From NCBI GenBank assembly GCA_964628235.1, contig CAZVLU010000001.1, positions 87,717 through 151,716 on the forward strand: a stretch of 64,000 nt of DNA, in the 5' to 3' direction. Every line of letters starts with the position of its first letter. Positions within the stretch are counted from its first letter, which is position 1. The stretch is from CAMAVH01 sp964628235 (GTDB lineage: Bacteria > Pseudomonadota > Alphaproteobacteria > SMXQ01). A program made the translations under genes and the position numbers. Positions 34,879 to 44,296 of the stretch are shown here, piece after piece. A model generated the notes under the pieces. The model saw only the letters and a program-made list of their open reading frames with translations. It did no database searches and had not been told where the DNA came from.

Positions 34879-37800
34879 TTAAGTCTCTTCCCGCTTGCTC
34901 TCTCGCCAAGTGATCAAGCGATAAAATAGCGGAATGAAGAAGATCGCGATGAACGTGGCCGCCAGCATGCCGCCGACGACGCCCGTACCGATGGAATGAC
35001 GGCTCGCCGCGCCTGCGCCCGTGCTGATCGCCAGTGGCACGCAGCCGAAAATGAACGCGAGAGACGTCATGACGATGGGACGGAAACGCAGACGCGCGGC
35101 CGTGATGGCCGCGTCAGCGGCACTCATGCCATCGCGGCGCTTCAGAACGGCGAATTCGACAATCAAGATTGCGTTCTTCGCCGCTAGTCCGATCAGCGTG
35201 ACAAGGCCGATCTGGAAATAGACGTCGTTGTTCAAGCCGCGCAGCCAAATCGCGATGAGTGCGCCGAACAACGCGAAGGGCACGGCCAGAATCACGGCCA
35301 AAGGTAGCGACCAACGCTCATATTGCGCGGCAAGGATGAGGAAGACCATGAGGATGCCGAACACCAACGCTTGGGCCCCCGACCCGCCCGTCGCGATCTC
35401 CTGATAGGCCGAGCCGGTCCAAGCTATGGTGTAGTTTTCGGGGAGCGTCTGTTGTGCGACCTCCTGCATGGCGGCGATCGCTTGCCCTGACGAATAGCCG
35501 GAAGCGGGATTGCCCATGATCTTCGCGGCGTAGAAGGCGTTGAACCGATCCATTTGATCCGGCCCGATGACGCGCTCCGGCTTGAGCAGGACGTCGATAG
35601 GAATCATGCTGCCAGAATCGGCCCGCACGAAAACCTGTTTCAGATTTTCCGGCTGTTGCCGAAAGATCGATTCCGCCTGCAGGCTGACTCTGTAGTTGCG
35701 GCCGAAAAGCGTGAAATCGTTGACGTACAGGCTGCCGAACGTGCTCTGCATCGTCTCGAAGATCGACGAGATCGGCACGCCGAGCGCTTTGGCTTTCTCG
35801 CGGTCGACCTGGATCTTGTATTGCGGCACGCTGGCATCGAAGGTCGTCCGAACGCCGCTGAGCTCAGGTCGTTGCGACGCCGCTTGGACCAGCTGCTGCG
35901 CGACGCCGATCAACGCTTGCGATCCCAGGCCGCCGCGGTCCTGAACATAGGCTTCGAACCCGCCCGTCGTGCTCATGCCGCTGATCGGCGGCGGATTGAA
36001 CACGAGCGCCATGGAGTCGCGAATGCTTGACAAAACGCCCATGAATTTGCCGGCCAATGTCGGCGCGGACTCCGCCGTGCCCGCGCGCTCGTCCCATTCC
36101 TTCAAGCGGACGAAGGCCGCGCCCGCGCTCGGCCTTTGAGCGCCGGCCAGCAGATCGTAGCCGGAAAAGGCCACCACATCGGAAACCGTCGGCTGATTCA
36201 TCAGGCGATCGGAGATCGTCTGCATGACTTCGTCGGTGCGATCCAGAGATGCCGCCGGCGGCAAGATGCCGACGGCCAACAAAATTCCCTGGTCCTCTTC
36301 CGGCACAAGCGCGCTGGGGATGCGCAGGAAGAGAACTCCCGTCACTACGATCATGCCGGCTGCCAGCAACAGGCCGAGCACCACTCGCCGCAACAAGAAT
36401 GCGACACCGGACACATATCCGTCGGTCATACGGTCAAAGAAGCGATTGAACACCCGGAACGGGGCCATGGGTTCGTGATGGCCTGGCTTGAGGATCAAGG
36501 CGCATAAGGCGGGCGTCAACGTCAACGCGACGATGCCCGAGATGATGACCGATATCGAGATCGTCACCGCGAATTGGCGATACATTTCACCGGCCAGGCC
36601 GCCCATGAAAGCCACGGGGATGAACACGGCGCAGAGGACTAGCACGATGGCGACAACGGGCCCCGTGACCTCCTCCATCGCCTTGATCGCGGCCTGCTTG
36701 GGCGCAAGCCCTTCGGTTCGCATGATTCGTTCGACATTCTCGAGCACGACGATGGCATCGTCGACCACGATGCCAATCGCCAGCACGAGTCCGAACAAAG
36801 TCAGCAGATTGATTGAAAATCCCAGGACATAGATGCCCGCGAAAGTACCGATGATCGACACCGGCACCGCGACCAGTGGGATGAGGGTCGCGCGCCAGTT
36901 CTGCAGAAATATGAAGACGACGAGGACGACAAGAACGATCGCCTCGATGAAAGTATGAATCACTTCATTGATCGACACTTCGACGAAGCGTGTCGTGTTG
37001 TAGGGAATGGAATATCTCATTCCCTCCGGAAATCTTTTCGTCAGTTCGTCCATCCGCGCTTGAACGGCCGCCATCGTCGCCAGCGCATTCGCGCCGGGCT
37101 GGAGATAGACGCCGATCGGTACCGTCGGCTGGCCATTGTGGGTGGCGTTGAAGCTGTAATCCTGAGCGCCGAGCTCAATGCGCGCCACATCCCTCAAGCG
37201 CAGGGTTGCAGCGTTCGCGTCCGTCCGCAGGATGATGTTTTCGAAAGCGGCCGCGTCGGGGAGGCGCCCTTCAGTGGTGACCGAATAGGTGAACGACACC
37301 GGATCTTCCATCGGCGCTTGCCCGAAGCGGCCAGCGGCGAATTGCGCATTTTGTTCACGAATGGCCGCCGCCACGTCTCCCGGCGTGAGGTTGTATTGGG
37401 CCAGCTTGTCCGGACGCAACCACACTCGCATGGAGTAATCTTTGGCACCGAAGAGCTGCGCTTCGCCGACGCCGGGCGTGCGCTTCAGTTCGTCCAGGAC
37501 GTTCAGAAGCGCATAATTGCTGATATAGATGGAGTCGTAGCGGTCGTCCGACGAGGACATCGTCAGGACGCCGAGAATCGACGTCGACTGCTTGTTGACG
37601 ACGACGCCTTGCCGCGTAACTTCTTCGGGCAAGGAAGAGAGCGCGCGCTGCACGCGGTTGTTAACGTTAATCGTAGCCTGATCTGGATCAGTCCCGATCT
37701 CGAACGTCACCGTCAGACGCATCGTGCCGGAGCCACTGTTCGCCGACTGCATATAGAGCATGTTCTCGACGCCGTTGATCTGCTGTTCCAACGGCGCCGC

Positions 37801-37986
37801 CACCGTCTGCGCGACCACCTCGGCGCTAGCGCCAGGATAGGTTGCGGATACGACGACTTGGGGCGGCACGATCTCCGGATATTGCGCGATCGGCAACACC
37901 CGCATCGAGACGAGACCCGCGATGACGATGACGATCGAGATGACCGCCGCGAAGACCGGGCGGTCGATGAAGAACCGCGAGTTCAT
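34879..37986 (-). CDS. RND multidrug efflux transporter, inner-membrane subunit (AcrB/MexB, HAE1 type)
   Basis: A 1035-residue protein of standard length. It starts with MNSRFFIDRPVFAAVISIVI. The proton-relay aspartates are in TM4 (LAIGIVVDDAIVVLENVER) and the lysine in TM10 (GLAAKNAILIVEFA). Large periplasmic loops follow TM1 and TM7. It exports hydrophobic toxins or drugs using the proton gradient together with the adaptor encoded upstream. The start overlaps the adaptor stop by 4 bp. No outer-membrane TolC/OprM-like gene is present here, so an unlinked channel must be used. Confidence 0.93.
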   Translation of the reverse strand: MNSRFFIDRPVFAAVISIVIVIAGLVSMRVLPIAQYPEIVPPQVVVSATYPGASAEVVAQTVAAPLEQQINGVENMLYMQSANSGSGTMRLTVTFEIGTDPDQATINVNNRVQRALSSLPEEVTRQGVVVNKQSTSILGVLTMSSSDDRYDSIYISNYALLNVLDELKRTPGVGEAQLFGAKDYSMRVWLRPDKLAQYNLTPGDVAAAIREQNAQFAAGRFGQAPMEDPVSFTYSVTTEGRLPDAAAFENIILRTDANAATLRLRDVARIELGAQDYSFNATHNGQPTVPIGVYLQPGANALATMAAVQARMDELTKRFPEGMRYSIPYNTTRFVEVSINEVIHTFIEAIVLVVLVVFIFLQNWRATLIPLVAVPVSIIGTFAGIYVLGFSINLLTLFGLVLAIGIVVDDAIVVLENVERIMRTEGLAPKQAAIKAMEEVTGPVVAIVLVLCAVFIPVAFMGGLAGEMYRQFAVTISISVIISGIVALTLTPALCALILKPGHHEPMAPFRVFNRFFDRMTDGYVSGVAFLLRRVVLGLLLAAGMIVVTGVLFLRIPSALVPEEDQGILLAVGILPPAASLDRTDEVMQTISDRLMNQPTVSDVVAFSGYDLLAGAQRPSAGAAFVRLKEWDERAGTAESAPTLAGKFMGVLSSIRDSMALVFNPPPISGMSTTGGFEAYVQDRGGLGSQALIGVAQQLVQAASQRPELSGVRTTFDASVPQYKIQVDREKAKALGVPISSIFETMQSTFGSLYVNDFTLFGRNYRVSLQAESIFRQQPENLKQVFVRADSGSMIPIDVLLKPERVIGPDQMDRFNAFYAAKIMGNPASGYSSGQAIAAMQEVAQQTLPENYTIAWTGSAYQEIATGGSGAQALVFGILMVFLILAAQYERWSLPLAVILAVPFALFGALIAIWLRGLNNDVYFQIGLVTLIGLAAKNAILIVEFAVLKRRDGMSAADAAITAARLRFRPIVMTSLAFIFGCVPLAISTGAGAASRHSIGTGVVGGMLAATFIAIFFIPLFYRLITWRESKREET

Positions 37987-39152
37987 GGCGTGGCCTTGGG
38001 CGCGGACGGCGCAGCCTGCTGTGGATCGACGACTTTGACCGGACTGCCGGGGCGGACCTTGATGACGCCCTCCGTCACGATCTTGTCGACCGCGTGCAAG
38101 CCCTCGTTTACCAGCCAGCCTTGGGGGGTTTGCCGTCCGAGTCGGACTGGGCGAGCCACGGCCTTCCCCGCCTGATCGATCACGTAAACGAATGTGCCCT
38201 GCGGTCCCTGCATCACCGCCGGCTCCGGGACGACGATGCCGGCGTTCAGCGTCACGCCGAAGACGATGACTTGCACGAACTGGCCGGGCAGCAGGACACC
38301 ATCCGCATTCGGGACGAAAGCTCGGGCCTGAATCGTTCCGGTTGCTGGATCGATCGTACTCGAGGTGAAATCTATGAAGCCCTCGGCGGGATGAACCCGG
38401 CCGTCGCCGAAGCGCAGCCGCACGCCGAGGCGTCCGTCCTGGCCCGTGATGAAGGCCGCATTCGATTCAAGTAGCGTCCGGATTTCAGCCGCATCGGTGT
38501 CCGTGAAAGAAAACACGACTTGGATCGGATCGGTCTGCGTGATGCGGGTCAAAAGGCTGTTCGCGCCGACGAGGCTGCCCTGCGGCAGCACCTCGAGACT
38601 GGTGATGCCCGTAATGGGAGCGATAACCTTGGTATAGCCGAGGTTCAGTTCGGCCGTTTCGAGCTGGGCTTGCGCGACGGCAACGGCACCGTCCGCCACG
38701 GCCAATGCGCTAATCGCATCGTCGCGCGCCTTTGCCGTTCCGACATTCTGCTCGAACAACGTCCGGGCGCGATTCGCGTCTGTGCGCGCTTTTTGTTGCT
38801 GTGCCCGCTGCTGCTGCAGTTGCGCCCTCGCTTGCGCGACAGCTGCCGCATAAGGCGCCGGATCGATACGGTAGAGAATGTCGCCGGCCTTGACCCTCGC
38901 ACCCTCCGTGTAGTCGCGAGACAGCAGAATGCCGCCGACTTGCGCGCGCACTTCCACCTCGCTGGCGGCGCGGACGCGGCCGGCATAATTAAACGTGAGC
39001 TGGACCGGTGCCGGATGCAGCTCAATGGCCGCCACTTCGGGGGGTGGCGGAGCGGCCATCCCCGCATCGTCGCTATCTCCGCAGGCGGCCAGCAAGGGTA
39101 TGATCAGATAAGCAAATAACCATAAAGGACGAACGAACCATGCCACGTACAC
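37983..39152 (-). CDS. RND efflux periplasmic adaptor (AcrA/MexA-type lipoprotein)
   Basis: About 389 residues from a GTG start. It has a lipoprotein signal (FAYLIIPLLAAC, lipobox LAAC) and a lipoyl/barrel-sandwich region (VRAQVGGILLSRDYTEGARV). A coiled-coil hairpin rich in Gln/Ala/Arg (ARAQLQQQRAQQQKARTDAN) and a beta-barrel part ending in QGTFVYVIDQAGKAV follow. A second GTG two codons later is equally possible. The open frame upstream of these crosses the AcrR-like operator and is rejected. It links the inner-membrane pump to the outer-membrane channel. Confidence 0.88.
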   Translation of the reverse strand: MYVAWFVRPLWLFAYLIIPLLAACGDSDDAGMAAPPPPEVAAIELHPAPVQLTFNYAGRVRAASEVEVRAQVGGILLSRDYTEGARVKAGDILYRIDPAPYAAAVAQARAQLQQQRAQQQKARTDANRARTLFEQNVGTAKARDDAISALAVADGAVAVAQAQLETAELNLGYTKVIAPITGITSLEVLPQGSLVGANSLLTRITQTDPIQVVFSFTDTDAAEIRTLLESNAAFITGQDGRLGVRLRFGDGRVHPAEGFIDFTSSTIDPATGTIQARAFVPNADGVLLPGQFVQVIVFGVTLNAGIVVPEPAVMQGPQGTFVYVIDQAGKAVARPVRLGRQTPQGWLVNEGLHAVDKIVTEGVIKVRPGSPVKVVDPQQAAPSAPKATP

Positions 39153-39216
39153 GACAAATACCCTTGGACATTGAATGGCTGGAGTCTGCGGCCGCTTGTA
39201 TTGCAGCGCAGCATTA

Positions 39217-39236
39217 TATATACATTCATGTATGTA
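39217..39236. promoter_or_regulatory. Likely TetR/AcrR operator between the efflux operon and its regulator
   Basis: An inverted repeat (TATATACATT / CATGTATGTA, 8 of 10 positions symmetric) in the roughly 100-bp divergent intergenic region. The ACATT/TGTATGTA character resembles the palindrome bound by E. coli AcrR upstream of acrAB. It lies 17 bp before the TetR gene, which fits autoregulation plus repression of the pump. Confidence 0.6.
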
Positions 39237-39252
39237 TTTAAAGTAGGGATTT

Positions 39253-39873
39253 ATGGCACGGCGAACGAAAGAAGCGGCGCAAGAAACGAAACAACAGATT
39301 TTGGCGGCTGCCGAAGAAATATTCTTTCTCAATGGCGTCAGCCGAACATCGCTCGATGAGGTGGCCACGAAAGCCGGCGTGACCCGCGGGGCCATCTATT
39401 GGCACTTCAAAAACAAGGTGGATCTTTTTAAGGCGCTTTACGAAAGCGTCCGTCTTCCCCAGGAAGAAATCATCGAGCGGTCCGTCAACGAGGGACATCC
39501 GAACGCGCTCAAGCTCTTGGAAAAGGCGATCCTCGAATCCTTTGCCATCTTGGCGACCGACGAACGCCGCCAGCGGGTCTTCACGATCCTCACCAGCCGC
39601 TGCGAGTATGTCGGCGAAATGCTGGAATTCCTGGAACACCAGAACAGCGCCAACCAACGCATGCGCGGCACATTCGTGCGCGCCTTCGAACTCGCCAAAA
39701 GCGAGGGGAAATTGGCGTCGCACTGGCAGCCCAATGATGCCGCCAACGTCTTCATGAATTTCTTATTCGGTCTCTTCACCGACTGGATTCGCTTTGGCCG
39801 CGGTTTCGACTTGCGGAAGACCGGCGCTCCGCAAGTGAAAAGGTTATTCGCGAGCTTCAGCGTCGATAAATAA
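39253..39873 (+). CDS. TetR/AcrR-family repressor of the RND efflux operon
   Basis: A 206-residue regulator. The N-terminal HTH is typical of AcrR/TtgR (AEEIFFLNGVSRTSLDEVAT, then KAGVTRGAIYWHFKNKVDLF), and the C-terminal ligand-binding domain is of the AcrR type (FTILTSRCEYVGEMLEFLEH). It is divergent from the adaptor and pump genes across an AcrR-like operator, so it very likely represses them and is released by pump substrates. Confidence 0.9.
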   Translation: MARRTKEAAQETKQQILAAAEEIFFLNGVSRTSLDEVATKAGVTRGAIYWHFKNKVDLFKALYESVRLPQEEIIERSVNEGHPNALKLLEKAILESFAILATDERRQRVFTILTSRCEYVGEMLEFLEHQNSANQRMRGTFVRAFELAKSEGKLASHWQPNDAANVFMNFLFGLFTDWIRFGRGFDLRKTGAPQVKRLFASFSVDK

Positions 39874-39921
39874 ATAAGAGACCTTGCCCATTCAAGAACG
39901 CGGCCCAACAGACGTGACGAA

Positions 39922-40599
39922 ATGTCTACAAGAAAAGATAAAATACGCCCTCCAATCGCACCCAGAAAAACGGGCAACCGTCGCACGTCAGCGAAACGCG
40001 ATCACATCCTCAAGCTCGCTTCGCAAACGATCCTTCAACACGGTTATCAGCTCACCAGCATGGATCTTATCGCGCAAAAGGCGGAAGTCTCGAAAGCGAC
40101 GCTTTATTCTTATTTTTCGGGCAAGGAAGCGCTGTTCGGCGCGGTGATCGATCGGTTATCCAACGATATTCTCGAATCGATAGACAATTTCCGAGTGACT
40201 GCACCCACCCTACCTAAGGCCCTATATCAAATAGGTAGCTTGTATCTCGAACTCGCGCTTTTACCGTCTTCGCTGAATTTGCATCGCATCATCGTGGCGG
40301 AAGCGCCGCGTCGTCCGGCATTGGGCCATCTTATTTATCGGAATGGCCCCCTGCAGGCGGTGAACGTCTTGGCCAAATATTTATGTCAGCAGCCCGGTTT
40401 GCAAATCGCGGATACCCATCGCGCGGCCGAGCTTTTTCTCGGCATGATCGTCGGCCACGTCCACCTCTGCTCGCTTCTCGAAGTTCGAGACCGAGGAAAG
40501 ACAAAAATCGATCGCGACAAAATTATTCAAGAAGCCGTCCACATTTTTCTACATGGCATATTATTGGACATGCACCATCCCATCAGTCCAAAAAGTTAG
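39922..40599 (+). CDS. Second TetR-family regulator
   Basis: A 225-residue protein with a TetR HTH (ILKLASQTILQHGYQLTSMD, then LIAQKAEVSKATLYSYFSGK) and a C-terminal domain like AefR/TetR_C_7 members (LYLELALLPSSLNLHRIIVA). It follows the AcrR-like gene by about 50 bp on the same strand and may be a second regulator of the pump. The ribosome binding site is poor. It ends five bases before repeat R5. Confidence 0.87.
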   Translation: MSTRKDKIRPPIAPRKTGNRRTSAKRDHILKLASQTILQHGYQLTSMDLIAQKAEVSKATLYSYFSGKEALFGAVIDRLSNDILESIDNFRVTAPTLPKALYQIGSLYLELALLPSSLNLHRIIVAEAPRRPALGHLIYRNGPLQAVNVLAKYLCQQPGLQIADTHRAAELFLGMIVGHVHLCSLLEVRDRGKTKIDRDKIIQEAVHIFLHGILLDMHHPISPKS

Positions 40600-40604
40600 A
40601 TTTT

Positions 40605-40868
40605 GAGGCGCCACCCCCGAAAACACAAATGGAGACGCTCGGCCAAAATTGGCCATACCCTCGCAACGAAGACCGTCTCCGGGTGGCGCCACACGTAAAA
40701 AAGCCCGCCATTGGCGGGCTTTTTCGCAGTTCTGGCGCAAAGTCTCTAAGAGACGCGCAAACCGCAGACTGGTTGGCTGGGCAGACAGGATTCGAACTCG
40801 AGAATGTTCCTGATGCACCGCCTCACATGCCTTTGAATTCGCCCACTTATTTCTCGGAGGCGCCACCC
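40605..40868 (-). repeat. tRNA-Gln-derived repeat, copy R5
   Basis: Fifth complete copy. Its left half is the closest match to the flank of the true tRNA-Gln gene: the run from GGAGACGCTCGGCCAAAA through the terminator differs at only a few positions. It lies between the second TetR gene and the convergent GMC oxidoreductase gene. Confidence 0.88.
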
Positions 40869-40887
40869 GGAGACTGACCCCTGCGAA

Positions 40888-40955
40888 GATCTTCAAGTTG
40901 TACCGAACAAATATGAACTTTCGCCCATGACGAATATCAATACGGTCCTTTGGCC
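40888..40955. repeat. Short repeat shared with the region after copy R2
   Basis: About 65 bp beginning GATCTTCAAG and containing ACCGAACAAATATGAACTTT, matching the sequence that follows R2. It ends just before the stop of the GMC gene. Confidence 0.8.
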
Positions 40956-40958
40956 TTG

Positions 40959-42626
40959 TTACGCATACTCTCTGGCGGAATCCGCTAACGGCCGCGCCAT
41001 GGCAGGGCGGCCGAGAATAATGTCGCTCGCTTTTTCCGCGATCATGGTCACGCAGGCGTTGATATTGCCCGAAACCATATCCGGCATTGCCGAGGCGTCG
41101 ACCACGCGCAATGCGGCAGCACCACGCACGCACAATTGACCATCAAGAACGGCCGTCTCGCCGATGCCCATCGCGCAAGTGCCAGCCGGATGATGGGCCG
41201 TCAAGGCGGTGCGCCGGATCCAGGCATCAAGATCGGCATCCGACCGAATGCCGGGACCTGGCGTCACTTCCTTGCCTCGGAATGGATCAAGCGCTTGATC
41301 GGCGAGCAATTCGCGCGCTACGGCAACACCCTGACGCAGACGACGGATGTCGGCCATACGGCTTAGAAAATGGCCATGAATGCGCACCCGATCGAGCGGA
41401 TTGGCCGAGCATAGCCGGACTTCGCCACGGCTTTCAGGATGCAACAAGATCGGACGGATGCCGCAACGGTCTTGATAGGGCTTGCTCACCAGGGGGAGCC
41501 AGAGATGCGGCTTCGACGACACGCCGCGAAAGATCAACTGGATGTCAGGGACGCTCAAGTCAGGTTCGGTGCGGATATAGCCATGCATACCGCCCGGCAA
41601 AGACGTTGCAGGACCAGTGCCGAACAGGAAAGCGCGCAGCATGCTGACCGTCATTCGGTCAAGACGCATTTCGGCGTGGAACGGGCCGGGTACAGGTCGG
41701 GTCGCGCCGACGATGACGCCGAGATGATCCTGTAAGTTGGCGCCGACACCCGCATGAGCGATCCGCACGGCAATGCCATGCTCGCGCAAGTGCTGCGCTG
41801 GACCGATGCCGGACAGCATCAAAAGCTGCGGCGAATTATAAACGCCGCCACAAAGTATGACTTCGGAGTCCGCCCGAGCCGTCTTGGGCCGGCCGGCTTG
41901 GCGATATTCAACGCCGACAGCGCGGTTGCCTTCCAGAATGATACGCGTCGCCTGCGCTTTGACCTCCAGCCGCACGCCGGGGCGACGCAAAGCAGGCCGC
42001 AAAAACGCGGTTGCAGCGCTTTGTCGGCGACCATTGGCGATGGTCGATTGGCCATGGCCAAACCCATCTTGCCGCTCGCCGTTGTAATCTTCGGAATACC
42101 GCAGGCCATAATTTATCGCGGCCTGCGCAAAAGCTTCAAACAACGGGTCGTCGCCGCGCCGAGCGGTGACGCTGAGGGGACCGTCGCCACCCCGGTAAGC
42201 GTTGGCCCCGGCGTGCCAGCGCTCGTAGCGACGGAAATAGGGCAGGACCTCGGCATAGGACCAGCCGGCGAGACCCTGCGCTGCCCAGCGATCATAGTCG
42301 CCGGGGTTGCCGCGCACATGGGACATATGGTTGATCGCCGAAGAGCCCCCGAGAACCTTGCCGCGCATGGTCTCGATCGAGCGGCCGGCCAATCCTGGGT
42401 CGGGCTCGTAATCGTAGCCCCAGTCGTGACTGCGCTTCTCGTGCATGCGACCGAGGCCAAGCGGGATGTGGATTAGGGGATCGCGATCCCAGCCGCCGGC
42501 CTCGAGCAATAGTACGGAAGCACCCGCCGCGCTGAGGCGGTCCGCTAATAGGCAACCTGCTGAGCCTGCGCCGACAATGATATAATCGGCGGCGCGACCG
42601 GGCGGCTTGCCGTTGGCGTTCGTCAC
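40959..42626 (-). CDS. GMC-family FAD oxidoreductase (choline/alcohol dehydrogenase-like)
   Basis: A 555-residue flavoenzyme of full family length. The N-terminal FAD motif is DYIIVGAGSAGCLLADRLSA, the GMC signature is in MRGKVLGGSSAINHMSHVRG, and the active-site region near the C-terminus has HHPAGTCAMG and VVDASAMPDMVSGNINACV. It oxidises an alcohol to an aldehyde or acid. The GTG start overlaps the VOC gene stop by 4 bp (GTGA). It is the last gene of the fourth cassette, so it probably oxidises a side-chain or hydroxymethyl group of the pathway substrate. Confidence 0.9.
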   Translation of the reverse strand: MTNANGKPPGRAADYIIVGAGSAGCLLADRLSAAGASVLLLEAGGWDRDPLIHIPLGLGRMHEKRSHDWGYDYEPDPGLAGRSIETMRGKVLGGSSAINHMSHVRGNPGDYDRWAAQGLAGWSYAEVLPYFRRYERWHAGANAYRGGDGPLSVTARRGDDPLFEAFAQAAINYGLRYSEDYNGERQDGFGHGQSTIANGRRQSAATAFLRPALRRPGVRLEVKAQATRIILEGNRAVGVEYRQAGRPKTARADSEVILCGGVYNSPQLLMLSGIGPAQHLREHGIAVRIAHAGVGANLQDHLGVIVGATRPVPGPFHAEMRLDRMTVSMLRAFLFGTGPATSLPGGMHGYIRTEPDLSVPDIQLIFRGVSSKPHLWLPLVSKPYQDRCGIRPILLHPESRGEVRLCSANPLDRVRIHGHFLSRMADIRRLRQGVAVARELLADQALDPFRGKEVTPGPGIRSDADLDAWIRRTALTAHHPAGTCAMGIGETAVLDGQLCVRGAAALRVVDASAMPDMVSGNINACVTMIAEKASDIILGRPAMARPLADSAREYA

Positions 42627-43423
42627 GCGACCTGCACCCAGACATCGTTGTCGATCTCCCAGCCTTTGGTTTGGCCAATGTCGATTTTGTTGCCGTCGGG
42701 GTCTTCGACGCGGGCGTCTTCGTAAGGCCGGTTAGCCGGACGCGGCGCCGCCGGCCATTTCTTGCCGATCTCCGCCGTGATCGTTTTCCAGTCATCGACC
42801 ATGAAACCCATATGGTTCATGCCGTAATGACCTTCGTGTCCTGGGTAATCGGTGTAGAACGCGTGAATGGCGAAATTCATCGTGCCATCGCCCATGAAGC
42901 GATTGAGTCGCCCGGCTCGGACGCGGATGGCATTGGATTTTTCGAGGGGTCGCAGCCCAAAAACCTGTTGGTAAAACTCCATTACTGTCGGCGGATGGAA
43001 AGCATTGAGCGCTAGGTGCAGCATCTTGGGCATCTGCGACTCGCGCGTCGGCACGCCAAAACCTTTCTCCGACAGGCTGATCGGCATGAACTCCGGATCG
43101 TGGATGCGCATCTCACCGTAATGCAGGCCGCCCGGCTCAGGAACGACTAAACCCTTGGGATTGTATTGAAGATAGCGCTCGACCGTCTCTTTGATGCTAT
43201 CGACCTCGACGCCGAGATGGTTCATGCCCATGGCCAGGCGGGGTTCGAACTCCCGTAGCGACGGACGCATCTTGAAGACGGTGATGTTGAGGTAGCCGTC
43301 GGTGAAGGAGATATCGCCATCCTTTGAGCGGCCGAGCTCCTTCATATTGAAGTAGCCGGTATAAAAGCGCGCCAATTCTTCAGGTTGCTGGCTCAGAAGA
43401 GCGAGGTAGCGGACTTTTCCCAT
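42623..43423 (-). CDS. VOC-family two-domain protein (extradiol-dioxygenase-like)
   Basis: A 266-residue protein with two vicinal-oxygen-chelate modules. The possible metal ligands are His in HLALNAFHPP and His in YGMNHMGFMVDD. The third ligand position, usually Glu, reads Asp (DPDGNKIDIG). It may be an extradiol ring-cleaving dioxygenase or a lyase of the same fold. The ATG has a strong GGAGGAAAA ribosome binding site. Two further VOC genes occur in this operon. This one is nearest to the one at 46.7 kb in layout. Confidence 0.82.
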   Translation of the reverse strand: MGKVRYLALLSQQPEELARFYTGYFNMKELGRSKDGDISFTDGYLNITVFKMRPSLREFEPRLAMGMNHLGVEVDSIKETVERYLQYNPKGLVVPEPGGLHYGEMRIHDPEFMPISLSEKGFGVPTRESQMPKMLHLALNAFHPPTVMEFYQQVFGLRPLEKSNAIRVRAGRLNRFMGDGTMNFAIHAFYTDYPGHEGHYGMNHMGFMVDDWKTITAEIGKKWPAAPRPANRPYEDARVEDPDGNKIDIGQTKGWEIDNDVWVQVA

Positions 43424-43452
43424 GATGGTCTTTTCCTCCAGAGGATATGAGC

Positions 43453-44274
43453 TTAGCGGGCCGCGGGGAGGCGGCGATTAAAGTCGAATACCAAGCGGAC
43501 GACAGCGTCCGGTTGGTCCCATTGAACGATGTGATGGCAATTCTCGAGCAGGTGGTACTCGATGTCGGGATAACGGGTTCTGGCCAAGCCGACACGCTCT
43601 GCGGCCGAGGCCCTGTCGTTGGCCCCGTAGATCATCATTAAAGGAACGCTGACTTCGCCAAGACGCTGCCACAGCGGCACCCCGGCGCCGGGCGCCTTGC
43701 CCGACCCCGCCGCGGCCCGCCGACGCGCATTGGTGAAATTCCGCGCGATCGACATGCGGTGGTAGTCGGCCAAAAGTTGCGGGGTGATGACGGCCCGCCG
43801 GTGCAAATTGGCTTCCAAAAGGGCCTTTGTGTTGGCGAGCGTCGGCTCGCTTTCGGCGGGCGGTTCAACGTCGCGCTGCGGCGTGGCGAGCGGGGGCAGC
43901 AGGCTGCCGGTGCCGAGGACGACGACACCAGAAAAGCGTTCAGGCGTCTGCAGAGCGGCGCCGACGACGAGGCCGCCTGCTTGCGAATGACCGACAAGCA
44001 GCAGCTTCGGGAGACCCAGCGCGTCCATTAGTTTGACGATGAAGTCTTGTCGATAGCGCAAGCCAAACTCCGGCGGATCGTCGCTTAAGCCGAAGCCCGG
44101 TTGATCATAGGTGATGACTCGATGACCAGAGGCGGCGAGCGGCGCCATGCAGTTGCGCCACAGCTCGGCGGAATATCCGAGGGTGCCGCCGTGAACCAGC
44201 AAGATGGGCGAACCGCTGCCCTCCTCCAGGCAGCGGACGCCCAACCCATCAACGCGCACTCCATTCTCGATCAT
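43453..44274 (-). CDS. Alpha/beta hydrolase
   Basis: About 273 residues with the hydrolase core: oxyanion motif ILLVHGGTLG, nucleophile elbow LLVGHSQAGG (Ser), Asp in YGANDRASAAER and His in LLENCHHIVQW. Enzymes of this type hydrolyse the C-C bond of meta-cleavage products or lactones/esters, which fits neighbouring VOC proteins. The start ATG follows GGGGAATC. The open frame 17 codons upstream overlaps the TTT gene and is less likely. Confidence 0.87.
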   Translation of the reverse strand: MIENGVRVDGLGVRCLEEGSGSPILLVHGGTLGYSAELWRNCMAPLAASGHRVITYDQPGFGLSDDPPEFGLRYRQDFIVKLMDALGLPKLLLVGHSQAGGLVVGAALQTPERFSGVVVLGTGSLLPPLATPQRDVEPPAESEPTLANTKALLEANLHRRAVITPQLLADYHRMSIARNFTNARRRAAAGSGKAPGAGVPLWQRLGEVSVPLMMIYGANDRASAAERVGLARTRYPDIEYHLLENCHHIVQWDQPDAVVRLVFDFNRRLPAAR

Positions 44275-44296
44275 GATTCCCCGACAACCAGAACGT

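Noticed and set aside
36955..38175. A plus-strand open frame of 406 codons
   Set aside because: Antisense to the RND transporter and adaptor genes, with no recognisable domain.
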